A DNA stretch of 64,000 bases, taken from positions 105,190 to 169,189 of the forward strand of contig NZ_CAAAIW010000001.1 of the NCBI RefSeq assembly GCF_900640115.1, in the 5' to 3' direction. This DNA is from Legionella yabuuchiae (GTDB lineage Bacteria; Pseudomonadota; Gammaproteobacteria; Legionellales; Legionellaceae). The translations under genes were made by a program, and so were the position numbers. Shown piece after piece: positions 24,354 to 33,114 of the stretch; positions within the stretch are counted from its first letter, which is position 1; each line of letters begins with the position of its first letter. A model generated the notes under the pieces. It saw only the letters and a program-made list of their open reading frames with translations. It did not search any database and was not told where the DNA came from.

Positions 24354-26366
24354 ATGAACAGATATATTGTGTGCTTGTGCCAATGTTTTCTGGTTTTATT
24401 TTTAATCAGTATAACTTATCCGAGTCGTGCCGCTATGCAAGATAATATTTATCCCCAAGTGGCTAGAATAAGTTATTTTGATGGAACCGTCAGCTATTTA
24501 CCGGCTGGTGAAAAAAAATGGGTTAAAGCTATTTTGAATCGTCCCGCTACCCGGGGAAGTCAGATATGGACTCCAAAACAAGCAAGAGTTGAGCTTCAAC
24601 TTAGTTATGCTGATATTCAATTGAATAACTTATCTCATTTAAAAATACTTAATCTCACCAATCGAATAACTCAAGTTCAATTAAATCAAGGTTCTATAAT
24701 TGTTCGAGTTTACAAATTAAATAAAGCACATACTTATGAAGTAAGTACACCGAACTTGGCTTTTACATTTAAACAACCCGGCTATTATCGTATTGATGTA
24801 AATAAACAAGATAACACAACAGCTGTTACCGTTAAAAAAGGGAGTGGAACTGCATACGGTGTCGAAGCCACCTTTTCAATAAAATCAGAACGTCAATGCT
24901 TTTTTCCCGGCAGGAATCTCCTAAATCCGGTTTGCAGGAAATTACCTAAGCTGGATGCATTTGATAAATGGCGTGAAAAAAAGCAACCTTATGCCAAACA
25001 ATATACAGCATCTGGCATGATTGGTCGGGTTGATCTTGATCAACATGGTGAATGGATAACAGTTAAAAAATATGGACGTGTTTGGGTGCCAACTAAGGTT
25101 TCAAAAAACTGGGCACCTTATAGAACTGGTCGCTGGGTATGGATAAGCAGTTGGGGATGGACGTGGGTCGATGCACAACCATGGGGGTTTGCCCCTTTTC
25201 ATTACGGACGTTGGGGATATTATGAAAAAAGATGGGTATGGGTTCCTGGCCCTGTAGAAGTGGAGCCAATCTATGCACCAGCTTTGGTAGGCTTTATTGG
25301 TGGAACTCAATTTCGCTTGGAAACCAGACCTAGAGTTAGTGGAATTGGATGGTTTCCTCTTGCTCCTGGTGAAGTCTATATACCGCCTTATCAAGTGAAC
25401 AGAAATTATTTTGTTCAGGTAAATACCAGTAATACTAATATCAACCCGACGTATGTAACTAATATTTATAACAATCAAGATGTAAATATCACTTATCAAA
25501 ATATAAATACAACGGAAGCGGTTACCGCGGTACCATTAACTACATTTATACAATCTGAGCCAGTATCAGAAAATGTGGTACAATTATCCAGTGAAGAGAT
25601 AAAAGAGGCTACTATTTCTCAAACAGCTACAGTAGCCCCAACTTCAAGCAGCGTTTTAGGAGCTCCTACCACTACAGAGATCGCACCTTCCATGGGGCAA
25701 GATGAAACCACTATCGTCGCAAATGAACCCCCACCACAACCGGCGTCCTTTCAAGAAGAACAAAAAATACTAGAACAGGATCCAGGTGTTCCGCTTGATT
25801 CAACTGAATCTGAAAAACTAGCCACCACCGATGAAAATGTTATGCAATCTGAAGCAGCCACTGAAAAAATGGAGCTTTCACCTTCTGAAAAACCTGCTCC
25901 TGCACCAGTGGAAAAACCTGCTCCTGCACCAGTGGAAGAGCCTGCTCCTACACCAGTGGAAGAGCCTGCTCCTGCACCAGTGGAAGAGCCTGCTCCTACA
26001 CCAGTGGAAGAGCCTGCTCCTGCACCAGTGGAAGAGCCTGCTCCTGCACCAGTGGAAGAGCCTGCTCCTGCACCAGTGGAAGAACCTGCTCCTGCACTGG
26101 TGGAAGAGCCTGCTCCTGCACCAGTGGAAGAGCCTGCTCCTGCACCAGTGGAAGAGCCTGCTCCTGCACCAGTGGAAGAGCCTGCTCCTGCACCAGTGGA
26201 AGAGCCTGCTCCTACATCAGTGGAAGAACCTGCTCCTGCACCAGTGGAAGAGCCTGCTCCTGCACCAGTGGAAGAGCCTGCTCCTACATCAGTGGAAGAA
26301 CCTGCTCCTGCACCAGTGGAAGAGCCTTCCACTGCATTAGATGAAGAGTCTGCTCCTGCTAGTTAA
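24354..26366 (+). CDS. secreted FecR/DUF6600-type protein with an octapeptide-repeat tail
   Basis: This 670-aa protein has a signal peptide (about residues 1-27, ending SRA). A FecR-like beta domain follows (about 35-150, ARISYFDGTVSYLPAGEKKW and RVYKLNKAHTYEVSTPN), then a tryptophan-rich DUF6600-like domain (about 205-320, repeated W..Y.GRWVWISSWGWTWV). A linker comes next, then a tail of 18 near-identical EPAPAPVE octapeptides encoded at 25893-26324 and two decayed units. The Pro/Glu repeat is likely extended and suited to span or attach to the envelope. Related W-rich proteins are periplasmic or surface-exposed, with no settled function. ATG 24354 follows a TTG; the ATG is preferred. Confidence 0.75.
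   Translation: MNRYIVCLCQCFLVLFLISITYPSRAAMQDNIYPQVARISYFDGTVSYLPAGEKKWVKAILNRPATRGSQIWTPKQARVELQLSYADIQLNNLSHLKILNLTNRITQVQLNQGSIIVRVYKLNKAHTYEVSTPNLAFTFKQPGYYRIDVNKQDNTTAVTVKKGSGTAYGVEATFSIKSERQCFFPGRNLLNPVCRKLPKLDAFDKWREKKQPYAKQYTASGMIGRVDLDQHGEWITVKKYGRVWVPTKVSKNWAPYRTGRWVWISSWGWTWVDAQPWGFAPFHYGRWGYYEKRWVWVPGPVEVEPIYAPALVGFIGGTQFRLETRPRVSGIGWFPLAPGEVYIPPYQVNRNYFVQVNTSNTNINPTYVTNIYNNQDVNITYQNINTTEAVTAVPLTTFIQSEPVSENVVQLSSEEIKEATISQTATVAPTSSSVLGAPTTTEIAPSMGQDETTIVANEPPPQPASFQEEQKILEQDPGVPLDSTESEKLATTDENVMQSEAATEKMELSPSEKPAPAPVEKPAPAPVEEPAPTPVEEPAPAPVEEPAPTPVEEPAPAPVEEPAPAPVEEPAPAPVEEPAPALVEEPAPAPVEEPAPAPVEEPAPAPVEEPAPAPVEEPAPTSVEEPAPAPVEEPAPAPVEEPAPTSVEEPAPAPVEEPSTALDEESAPAS
25893..26324 (+). 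repeat. 24-bp minisatellite, 18 units, coding
   Basis: Eighteen tandem 24-bp units encode PAPAPVEE with variants (PAPTPVEE, PAPTSVEE, PAPALVEE, PAPAPVEK). All units keep the reading frame. Because the unit contains no stop in several frames, long false reading frames arise on both strands. Unit number may vary between strains by slippage. Confidence 0.95.
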
Positions 26367-26421
26367 AGTACGCCAGTGCCAACATCACCGTAACGAGAGC
26401 TGGAAGTAGGCTTTCATCACC

Positions 26422-26453
26422 CCACGTCATCCCGAGCGAAGCGAGGGATCTCC
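26422..26453. repeat. 32-bp inverted repeat, left copy (REP-like)
   Basis: CCACGTCATCCCGAGCG, then AAGCGAGGGATCTCC, is an exact reverse complement of 27171-27202. This 'cgtcatcccgagcgaagcgagggatctcc' type of sequence is a widespread dispersed repeat in proteobacteria. It lies 17 bases after the end of the GIY-YIG fragment. Confidence 0.85.
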
Positions 26454-26470
26454 CTTCAGTGGCACAATTT

Positions 26471-26650
26471 TTAAAGTAACGTTCGATACAAATCAGTCCA
26501 CTCAGGATTTAATACATGAATCAAATCCTGCTTCGTTTTTTGTGACCATCCGTTGATTTGGTTTTCTCGTTCAATAGGAGTAATGATACTTCCATAAACT
26601 TCATAATAAACCAGACGATCCACATTATATTTTTTCGTAAACCCTGCCAG
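26471..26650 (-). pseudogene. C-terminal fragment of a GIY-YIG nuclease-like gene
   Basis: One minus-strand frame reads LAGFTKKYNVDRLVYYEVYG, then REN(Q)INGW and LIHVLNPEWTDLYRTLL before TAA. This is the conserved second half of small GIY-YIG (COG2827) proteins. The N-terminal half with the GIY and YIG motifs is gone and has been replaced by IS66 sequence. It is inactive. Confidence 0.75.
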
Positions 26651-27099
26651 CCAGGAAATGATGCGGTTATCGTTTTATTACAGCAGTCGCAATATTTTAC
26701 TTCAGCTAGGGGTTGTGTGACTTCAAGTTTGGGCGGTGGAATATCAAAAACTGTTCGCTTCTTAATCCCAATCACCGGCGATGAGGCTAATGAGCAGCGA
26801 CCGTCCGGACATGTTAATACAGCATGTTTCTTGACAAGATCCGGTGACTCGAGTTGTTTTAACGTTTCGCCCTTGTGACCTTTTTGGCCCCCGCTGGTAA
26901 GCCTTCCATGTTCACGAAACGACGTCGTACGAGGTGGTTTAGCTAACCCGTCACTTGATGGAGGCGTTGAGCTATTGCTGCTATTCTTATTCAGACGCTT
27001 TTCCAGCTCTGCTATGTTTGCAGCTTGCTGTTGTACGACTTTTTCCAGTTCAGCAACCTTTGCCAAAAGCGTTGATATGGTTTGCTCGTCATCTTTCAT
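26650..27099 (-). pseudogene. N-terminal fragment of an IS66-family transposase
   Basis: About 150 codons remain: a leucine-zipper coiled coil (VAELEKVVQQQAANIAELEK), NKNSSNSSTPPSSDG, a G-H-K rich region (RLTSGGQKGHKGE) and the zinc-binding part with CPDGRC and CDCCNK. These are the start of IS66 TnpC. After TASFPGW the sequence switches to the GIY-YIG fragment and the catalytic DDE domain is absent. Translation in the same frame continues with unrelated residues to 26521. The TnpA/TnpB partners are absent. Confidence 0.8.
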
Positions 27100-27170
27100 G
27101 CCGCGATTTGATCATAACCACATAATTTTTTAAGTGTTTTTTTACATTAATTTTATACATGCCATTTGCT

Positions 27171-27202
27171 GGAGATCCCTCGCTTCGCTCGGGATGACGT
27201 GG
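27171..27202. repeat. 32-bp inverted repeat, right copy (REP-like)
   Basis: This is an exact reverse complement of 26422-26453; the pair encloses the IS66/GIY-YIG chimera. A 35-codon open stretch of unknown origin (27205-27312, ending AGEATLTHYKCEQ) follows on the plus strand. Confidence 0.85.
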
Positions 27203-27316
27203 TTATGTCCGTAGAAGGCATTTCAGGAGGAAGCCAACCAGGTATTACGGTTAGCGATATCATAAAATGGGCTGGAGAAGCCACTCTAACCCATTATAAA
27301 TGTGAACAATAGTGAA

Positions 27317-28183
27317 TTACAGTTCCACTTGCTTGCCCTTCCAAAGATCACGATCACCCCAAAGCTCCATTCGCCAGCAATTATATTCTACGATGTTTTT
27401 TGAATTCATCATAAGATTTATCTCAGGGCCTATATTTTTTAAATACCATTTAAAAGTTTTCCGGGCTTCATCATCTTCTGGAGACACTTCAAACATCAAT
27501 TTTTCAATCCCAAAGGTCTCAATTAACGCAAAAATAACATCTTTTCGCCAATCGTTTGGATCCGGTATGCCTTCGGTAATACCTTCTGACTCAATCATAA
27601 GCGTATGTGCACCGGCATCAAAAAACTGTTTACCCTCCTCCAGCAGCGCATCAACGGATTTAGCGGATTTTATTTTGCTCTGGTAATCGAACTCCTTAGA
27701 ACCACCCCCAACGCCAGACATAATGGTAATTTCAGGCTTCGCTTTCAGTCCAATTTTTTCAATTTTTTTAACAATTTCGATTTGATCGCTTAGCTTAAAA
27801 TCATTTGGATGTTCAAACATCCCGCTGGATACTTCAACCACATCAAAGCCTAGCGCCTTAGTTTCTTCTAAATAAGAACCCACTAATGGAGGATTTTGAA
27901 TCATAATGCGTTCAATAAAGCCACCAGTGTTCACATAGACTTGGTGATGATGAGCCATGCTTGTAAAAACCATCACTTCTTCGGGCGTTAGCAAAGACTG
28001 CGTGCCGCCGGCGAACTTCAACCCATCAATATAATGCCCCCAGGTGGTCAATAAACCATGAAGCTGTTGGGTCGTAAACGCTTCATAATACGGCCCTCGT
28101 ACTTCAGTTAGGCCAGTAGTACGGGGTTTTGGTGGTAATTCTTTTAGATTTACAAATTCAAAACTTCTTTTATAGTTTTCCAT
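27317..28183 (-). CDS. ComA-family phosphosulfolactate synthase-like protein
   Basis: This 288-aa TIM-barrel protein belongs to the ComA family. In methanogens ComA adds sulfite to phosphoenolpyruvate to make phosphosulfolactate, a coenzyme M precursor; in bacteria and plants the role of relatives (for example HSA32) is less clear. Family runs seen are RTTGLTEVRGPYYE near the start, YIDGLKFAGGTQSLL, YVNTGGFIERI, GFDVVEVSSGMFEHP, MIESEGITE and KLMFEVSPEDD. ATG 28183 is chosen because of an AAGGA site eight bases upstream. No other coenzyme M gene is near, so sulfolactate chemistry is inferred only. Confidence 0.85.
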   Translation of the reverse strand: MENYKRSFEFVNLKELPPKPRTTGLTEVRGPYYEAFTTQQLHGLLTTWGHYIDGLKFAGGTQSLLTPEEVMVFTSMAHHHQVYVNTGGFIERIMIQNPPLVGSYLEETKALGFDVVEVSSGMFEHPNDFKLSDQIEIVKKIEKIGLKAKPEITIMSGVGGGSKEFDYQSKIKSAKSVDALLEEGKQFFDAGAHTLMIESEGITEGIPDPNDWRKDVIFALIETFGIEKLMFEVSPEDDEARKTFKWYLKNIGPEINLMMNSKNIVEYNCWRMELWGDRDLWKGKQVEL

Positions 28184-28295
28184 ATTCACCATCCTTGGTT
28201 TTTTCTAGATATTAAGACGTGTCATCAAATCTTATTTTCAACATCTTTGCGTTAAATTGGCTCAATTTTTCTCTAGAACAAATTAATTGATTGTC

Positions 28296-29246
28296 CTAAT
28301 TAAGTATATACCCACCTATTACAAAGATTAAATACATCACCATTATCATCCCCCCCATGCTCCTAGTGATTCGCTTCTTCAACATAAATATTGAAATTAA
28401 AACCATGGTGACAAAGCAGACTGGCAAATAAAATAATCGCGTTTGAATATCGACCTGAACCGGATGCAACATGGCGATAATCCCTGCATTAAATAAAAAG
28501 AATGCAAACACAGAGCCCACCACATTTCCAAAACTAATATCGGCACGCCCTTTTAGCGCTGCCGGCAATTCACGCGCAACTTCCTCAATGCTGACTAAAA
28601 ACGCCAAAATGATCATTCCGAAAAAGGTATCTGAGATTCCCCAATGACTCATCATGAATTTTGAAGCAAGCACCATCATTTCGCTTCCAAGAATAATCGC
28701 AAACAATGACAACAATAAAAGACCTAAGGATTTCAGAGGAGTTTGTCTTTGATTTTTTTGGGTTTTCTCAGAAAAATCATGGGAGGACTCTATGTTATAA
28801 CCTTGTTTCGACAGAGTTAATAAATACAAAACAAAACCTATAAACCCTAGGAAAAGGATTAAACCATCCAGCCTTGAAAGAGAGCCATCATAGGTTAAAG
28901 CGGCAAACAGCAACATTGCCAAATTAGGCAAAATAAGAATACGGACTGGTACTTGTTTAAAGGTCATTGGACACAACATGGCAGTTAGACCAAACGCAAG
29001 TCCAATCGCCACCATCGTAGAGCCAATAATACTGCCTAAGACAATCCCTGGCACCTGATTCACTGAGGCAACCGCGCCCACAGCTAGGTTTTCTGGGTCA
29101 AATCCAATAAAAATAACGCTCACTACAAACGCTGAAACACCGAAATGAATCGATGTCCCAACGGCACCCTTTACTAGCTTGCCGGCAAAACACAAAACCA
29201 AACCCAAACCAACGACAAACACTAAAAGCGAAATGCCAATATTCAA
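28296..29246 (-). CDS. CaCA-family sodium/calcium exchanger-like protein
   Basis: This 316-aa inner-membrane protein has about ten membrane segments in two inverted halves. The two alpha repeats are seen: GFDPENLAVGAVASVNQVPG with GSIIGSTMV in the first half and SIEEVARELPAALKGRADIS with GNVVGSVFAF in the second. These carry the acidic and Asn/Ser residues that bind the cation. YrbG-type proteins exchange Na+ for Ca2+. It lies 100 bases upstream of the ComA-like gene's start region on the same strand. Confidence 0.85.
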   Translation of the reverse strand: MNIGISLLVFVVGLGLVLCFAGKLVKGAVGTSIHFGVSAFVVSVIFIGFDPENLAVGAVASVNQVPGIVLGSIIGSTMVAIGLAFGLTAMLCPMTFKQVPVRILILPNLAMLLFAALTYDGSLSRLDGLILFLGFIGFVLYLLTLSKQGYNIESSHDFSEKTQKNQRQTPLKSLGLLLLSLFAIILGSEMMVLASKFMMSHWGISDTFFGMIILAFLVSIEEVARELPAALKGRADISFGNVVGSVFAFFLFNAGIIAMLHPVQVDIQTRLFYLPVCFVTMVLISIFMLKKRITRSMGGMIMVMYLIFVIGGYILN

Positions 29247-29391
29247 TTTTTACCTCCTCACCATCCTAAGTGTATTCAATCCCACACCTGTCAATCATGT
29301 CAATTGGGGTATAGAACCCGCGAGAATTATAGTTTTTACAATCCCCTCTTTTTGCTATGCTTACCCTTCATAAATAATCCAGGGAAGAGTC

Positions 29392-29622
29392 ATGCATTTA
29401 AGTCGTTTAATTATAGGATTTTTTTTAATAGTAACATTCAGTACACTTATTGCTGCCGATCTTAGCGATAGCGCGATTGACGAGCAGCAAACTGATCAAA
29501 GCTTATGTGTTCAGCAGTCGATTAGCCAGTGTCTGGAAAAATGTCAACAATCAGGCGATTCAGATTGTGAAGCATTGTGTGAAGAGAACATTAAAAATGA
29601 ATGTCGGCAGGCCGGCGAATAG
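29392..29622 (+). CDS. small secreted cysteine-rich protein
   Basis: This 76-aa protein has a signal peptide (about residues 1-22) and a mature part of about 54 residues with six cysteines spaced as in Cx..QCxxKC..DCxxxC...NEC, enough for three disulfides. It is acidic and helical. No family is recognised. A GGAAGAG site precedes ATG 29392. It converges with mscL, with three bases between them. Confidence 0.7.
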   Translation: MHLSRLIIGFFLIVTFSTLIAADLSDSAIDEQQTDQSLCVQQSISQCLEKCQQSGDSDCEALCEENIKNECRQAGE

Positions 29623-29625
29623 CGG

Positions 29626-30036
29626 TTACTCAAGCTCAGAGGTACAATCTGGGCAACGCGTTGCTTTAACTGGAATATCGGAGCAACAAAAAGGACACAT
29701 TTTTATTGCTGGTGGCTTCGCTTCATGTTGCTGAGATAACTTATTCATCTGTCGCACCATCAAAAAAATAATGAACGCGAGAATAATAAAATCAATTAGT
29801 GAGCTGATAAATTGGCCATATTTAATGGCTATTTCAGGGTGTGTTGTCGTTTTATTTTGCAAAATGATTGCTAAATTTGAAAAATCAACATTTCCCAACA
29901 AAAGCCCCACCGGTGGCATGACAACATCTTGAACCAAGGACGACACCAAGTCACTAAAAGCCGCGCCAATAATAATCCCCACCGCCATATCCACGACGTT
30001 CCCTCGTAAAGCAAATTTTTTAAATTCCCGAAGCAT
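29626..30036 (-). CDS. mscL: large-conductance mechanosensitive channel MscL
   Basis: MscL opens under membrane tension to release solutes in osmotic downshock. The 136-aa protein starts MLREFKKFALRGNVVDMAVG, which contains the amphipathic S1 helix. TM1 (VGIIIGAAFSDLVSSLVQD) and TM2 (FIILAFIIFLMVRQM) follow. The C-terminal tail has two CxxC motifs (CPFCCSDIPVKATRCPDC) that form a zinc-ribbon-like end, an extension seen in only part of the family. ATG 30036 has an AAGGAA site; an open frame continues upstream to 30117 without one. Confidence 0.92.
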   Translation of the reverse strand: MLREFKKFALRGNVVDMAVGIIIGAAFSDLVSSLVQDVVMPPVGLLLGNVDFSNLAIILQNKTTTHPEIAIKYGQFISSLIDFIILAFIIFLMVRQMNKLSQQHEAKPPAIKMCPFCCSDIPVKATRCPDCTSELE

Positions 30037-30198
30037 GCTAAATTCCTTAATAACGGATGAAGGCAATAGCCGTAACCCAGGATGATTATGGAATAAAGCT
30101 ATAGAAGTATCAAACATACCCCAAAAATAAAACTTGCTCTTTAAGAATCTGATATGTTCTATTAAAGAGTAACAACGTTTGCTTCAAGGAAGAATTCT

Positions 30199-33003
30199 AT
30201 GATAGCGAAAAAAACCACTAAAGATTATTTTCGTTTAATTAAGCAAAATCATAAACGTTATCTTGAAAATAACATGCTCACCCATCTAGAGCTCACTGGA
30301 GGATTAAAAAAAGCCAAACTGGTCGAGGAATACACCAAAAAGATCATCCACTTTCGCCCAACTAAAGAGCGATATCTGGATGGCGCCATTCAACAATTAC
30401 CGCTAAGCTCACGAATCGGTCATGGCGCCCTATCAGCACTGCTTGGCCTAGGAGTTCGTGGGTTAACTGCATCGGCAACCCATAAAATTGGGATCTCTTC
30501 AGGCGCATTTAGTACGGTTCTTGCAACTGGTGCGAGCAATATCGCCTACAGAGCTTGGAAAGAAAGCGTCCAAAATGCCTCGGAAGATTTTTCTACCTTT
30601 CAAGAAGCTATGAAAGAAGCTGGGTTTAACGACGAGCGCTATAACGCCTTGTCTGCTGCGTTAGTAAAGCTATTTCATTTTCGTGAATGCATCTTGCTAA
30701 AACTCGAAGACAATAATGGCATTAATATTCGCGAAGAATTCAAAATGCGTTATTTTCCACAGGAAAAAGGATTTGACGAAGATGCCTTAAATCTGGCGAT
30801 TGAAGCCTATTTTCTCGATGAACTCAATACTTTATTCAATAGCGCATTTAAAGATATTTATGAACTGCAAGAAGACACAATTAAAAGGGAGAAAAAAAAT
30901 AACATTTTTGCCTGGTTAAAAAAATTCTTTGAAAAACCTGAACATCGGCAACGATTTTCTCAGCAAATGCAAATTCAGTTCATGGAAGAATGCTTAAATT
31001 ATCTTGAAACGGAGATTGCTGAACCGAGTTTTTATGCACGTTATCCGTATGTATCCGTCAGTGTGATGGGCCTAGTAGGTGGTCTTGTTGCTTTGAGTTT
31101 GGCAGCAGCTGTAATTGGCGGTCCAATTATAGGAATTGTTGGGATTGGGTTGCTGGGTGCTTGCCTCGCTGGAGCCGGTTCCTATTGGGCTTTAAAGAAA
31201 GTCGATTCTGTTAAGTATAAACGAACGGGAAGCAACCGCGAAGCCATTGCCTCGACCATCCACAACGTCACCAATGAATGTCGAAGGCTTGATCGCTTAA
31301 TTAAAAATGCAGTGGAAACTTCGACCGAAGATGTGAAACTGCTACTAAAATATCATAATAATGGCTCCCAAAGCACATTCGAGAAGCTATGTTGGTTTTT
31401 TATACATCACCAAGAAATAGCAATGGGAGCAAGTTCTGCCTGGTTACGTGAGTACGCTTCACGTTATCGCCATAGCAAAACCATTGAAATTGAATTGGGT
31501 AAAGCGCATCAAGGGATTATAGAAAATAGCGAAAAGCAAACCCTTGAACTTCAAACTCAACTGACTGAATGGATGCTGAAAGGGGCTGATAAATCACTTC
31601 CTAAAAAGATTCAACAATTTATTTATGACACACATGATTATTTGAGAAAACCAGAGCATCATGTATTTATCGAGCGATTTGAATTGCTTGAAAAGATACG
31701 ACAACAAATCTTAGAAATCGTAAGCTCACTGCCTTATATCAGCAATAAAACTCCTCTACCCGAATTATTAACCAAATTTTATACATTACCAGCTTATCAG
31801 GGAGGACTTGGAGGGCAGCTAGAGGACTTAACCATGGCTAGATTACTCTGCCCAATAACCTTTCCCTTAGATACTTTATTACTTACAGCTCAGAGAGTTA
31901 GCTTTGCTCAGTCAAGAAATGCACATCAAGCCTATCTCTTAAAAGGGGATAATTTCTATCGTAAATTGCTTGGTTTAAGTATTCAGAGTGATTTTGAACT
32001 GACTGAGCATAACATTACACCTGGCAATATTAACTGTTATCTTAAACACTCCTTTGATTTTTTATTTTCCTTAAACGATGGGATCCAGATCCAACAAAAT
32101 GATATAAATCTCACCAAACCATTTAGACTTTCCTATGAGTTTGTGCTTTATCGCACCTTATTAATTAAGCAATTGGCGTCGATTGCAGATCCGAATAACC
32201 TTCGAACTGATCCCATCGTACGCTCTGAAATTAACCGCTGGATTGAAGATCATTTAAACATTAACCCCACCGTCGTGTTTAACGATGTGGTCAATCAATC
32301 TTTATTTCTTGATGACGAACCATCTTATGTAACAATCTCAGATCCTTTAGGTACCCCTCATCCTGCATCCGACATTAGCTTCATTGCAGAAACCATGCGT
32401 CTAGACCTTGCTTACGTCTCCAGGCTTTATACCCCAAGAATGCTTATAGACCAAGAAGCCAAAGACTTTTTATCAACACGTAAAACAAGTGAAAAGTTAT
32501 TATTTTGCCAATCCAACACCCATAAGCTTATGACTCCAGAAGACACGAAAGCGTATCACATGAAAATTGAACAACTAATTTTAAATACCAGCTTATTTAT
32601 TGCTCATTTGGCGCAGAACAACACCATCAAAAAATCCAAAACACTAGACTGCTATTTACAAGACATGCTCCAAGAAATTGACGATTTAGTGGTAAGAATT
32701 GAGCGTCAAGATCATTTATTTGCGCAAAATTATGACGAACAAAATCCCTCCTACCTTAACTTAGCTCGTGAGTTGCTACAGCAATTCAAACAGGAACTTC
32801 AAGCGCTTTTAAACCATAAGTCGAATCATCTTAAGTCCCTTAAAACTGCGCTTGATTTAACTTTCGATGATTGGTCTGCTACACCACCCAAATCGGATTT
32901 AATTACCACAACATCGAACAGATTTACTTTTTTTACAAAAACCCTATTACATCATATACGAGATATTCATGAGCCTCTGACTGAGCCGATTAAGACGTCA
33001 TAA
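30199..33003 (+). CDS. large effector-like protein with hydrophobic hairpins
   Basis: This 934-aa protein belongs to no family I recognise. It is largely helical and charged. It has a hydrophobic, glycine-rich run at about residues 73-120 and a stronger paired membrane segment at about 280-330 (VSVSVMGLVGGLVALSLAAA and VIGGPIIGIVGIGLLGACLA). There is no signal peptide. Long cytosolic domains around an internal membrane hairpin are usual for Legionella Dot/Icm substrates that sit on host membranes; this role is inferred. ATG 30199 has an AAGGAAG site. It is divergent from mscL and precedes the MoxR operon with a 111-bp gap. Confidence 0.7.
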   Translation: MIAKKTTKDYFRLIKQNHKRYLENNMLTHLELTGGLKKAKLVEEYTKKIIHFRPTKERYLDGAIQQLPLSSRIGHGALSALLGLGVRGLTASATHKIGISSGAFSTVLATGASNIAYRAWKESVQNASEDFSTFQEAMKEAGFNDERYNALSAALVKLFHFRECILLKLEDNNGINIREEFKMRYFPQEKGFDEDALNLAIEAYFLDELNTLFNSAFKDIYELQEDTIKREKKNNIFAWLKKFFEKPEHRQRFSQQMQIQFMEECLNYLETEIAEPSFYARYPYVSVSVMGLVGGLVALSLAAAVIGGPIIGIVGIGLLGACLAGAGSYWALKKVDSVKYKRTGSNREAIASTIHNVTNECRRLDRLIKNAVETSTEDVKLLLKYHNNGSQSTFEKLCWFFIHHQEIAMGASSAWLREYASRYRHSKTIEIELGKAHQGIIENSEKQTLELQTQLTEWMLKGADKSLPKKIQQFIYDTHDYLRKPEHHVFIERFELLEKIRQQILEIVSSLPYISNKTPLPELLTKFYTLPAYQGGLGGQLEDLTMARLLCPITFPLDTLLLTAQRVSFAQSRNAHQAYLLKGDNFYRKLLGLSIQSDFELTEHNITPGNINCYLKHSFDFLFSLNDGIQIQQNDINLTKPFRLSYEFVLYRTLLIKQLASIADPNNLRTDPIVRSEINRWIEDHLNINPTVVFNDVVNQSLFLDDEPSYVTISDPLGTPHPASDISFIAETMRLDLAYVSRLYTPRMLIDQEAKDFLSTRKTSEKLLFCQSNTHKLMTPEDTKAYHMKIEQLILNTSLFIAHLAQNNTIKKSKTLDCYLQDMLQEIDDLVVRIERQDHLFAQNYDEQNPSYLNLARELLQQFKQELQALLNHKSNHLKSLKTALDLTFDDWSATPPKSDLITTTSNRFTFFTKTLLHHIRDIHEPLTEPIKTS

Positions 33004-33114
33004 CCTTTGTTCGAAATTAAAATAACTCTCTTTTGACCTATACTTACTTTAGGTCTACTTGAAATAATCATGGACGAGTTGACACAATAACTAACGGAAT
33101 GAATAAGAACTTTT

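Noticed and set aside
25893..26324. Tandem repeats as a possible CRISPR array
   Set aside because: The units are directly adjacent with no spacers and are in frame within a protein.
25751..26332. Long minus-strand reading frame (Ser/Gly/Ala repeats) and a plus-strand Leu/His/Trp repeat frame
   Set aside because: Both are artefacts of the 24-bp minisatellite, which has no stop in several frames. Only the frame with signal peptide and FecR domain is real.
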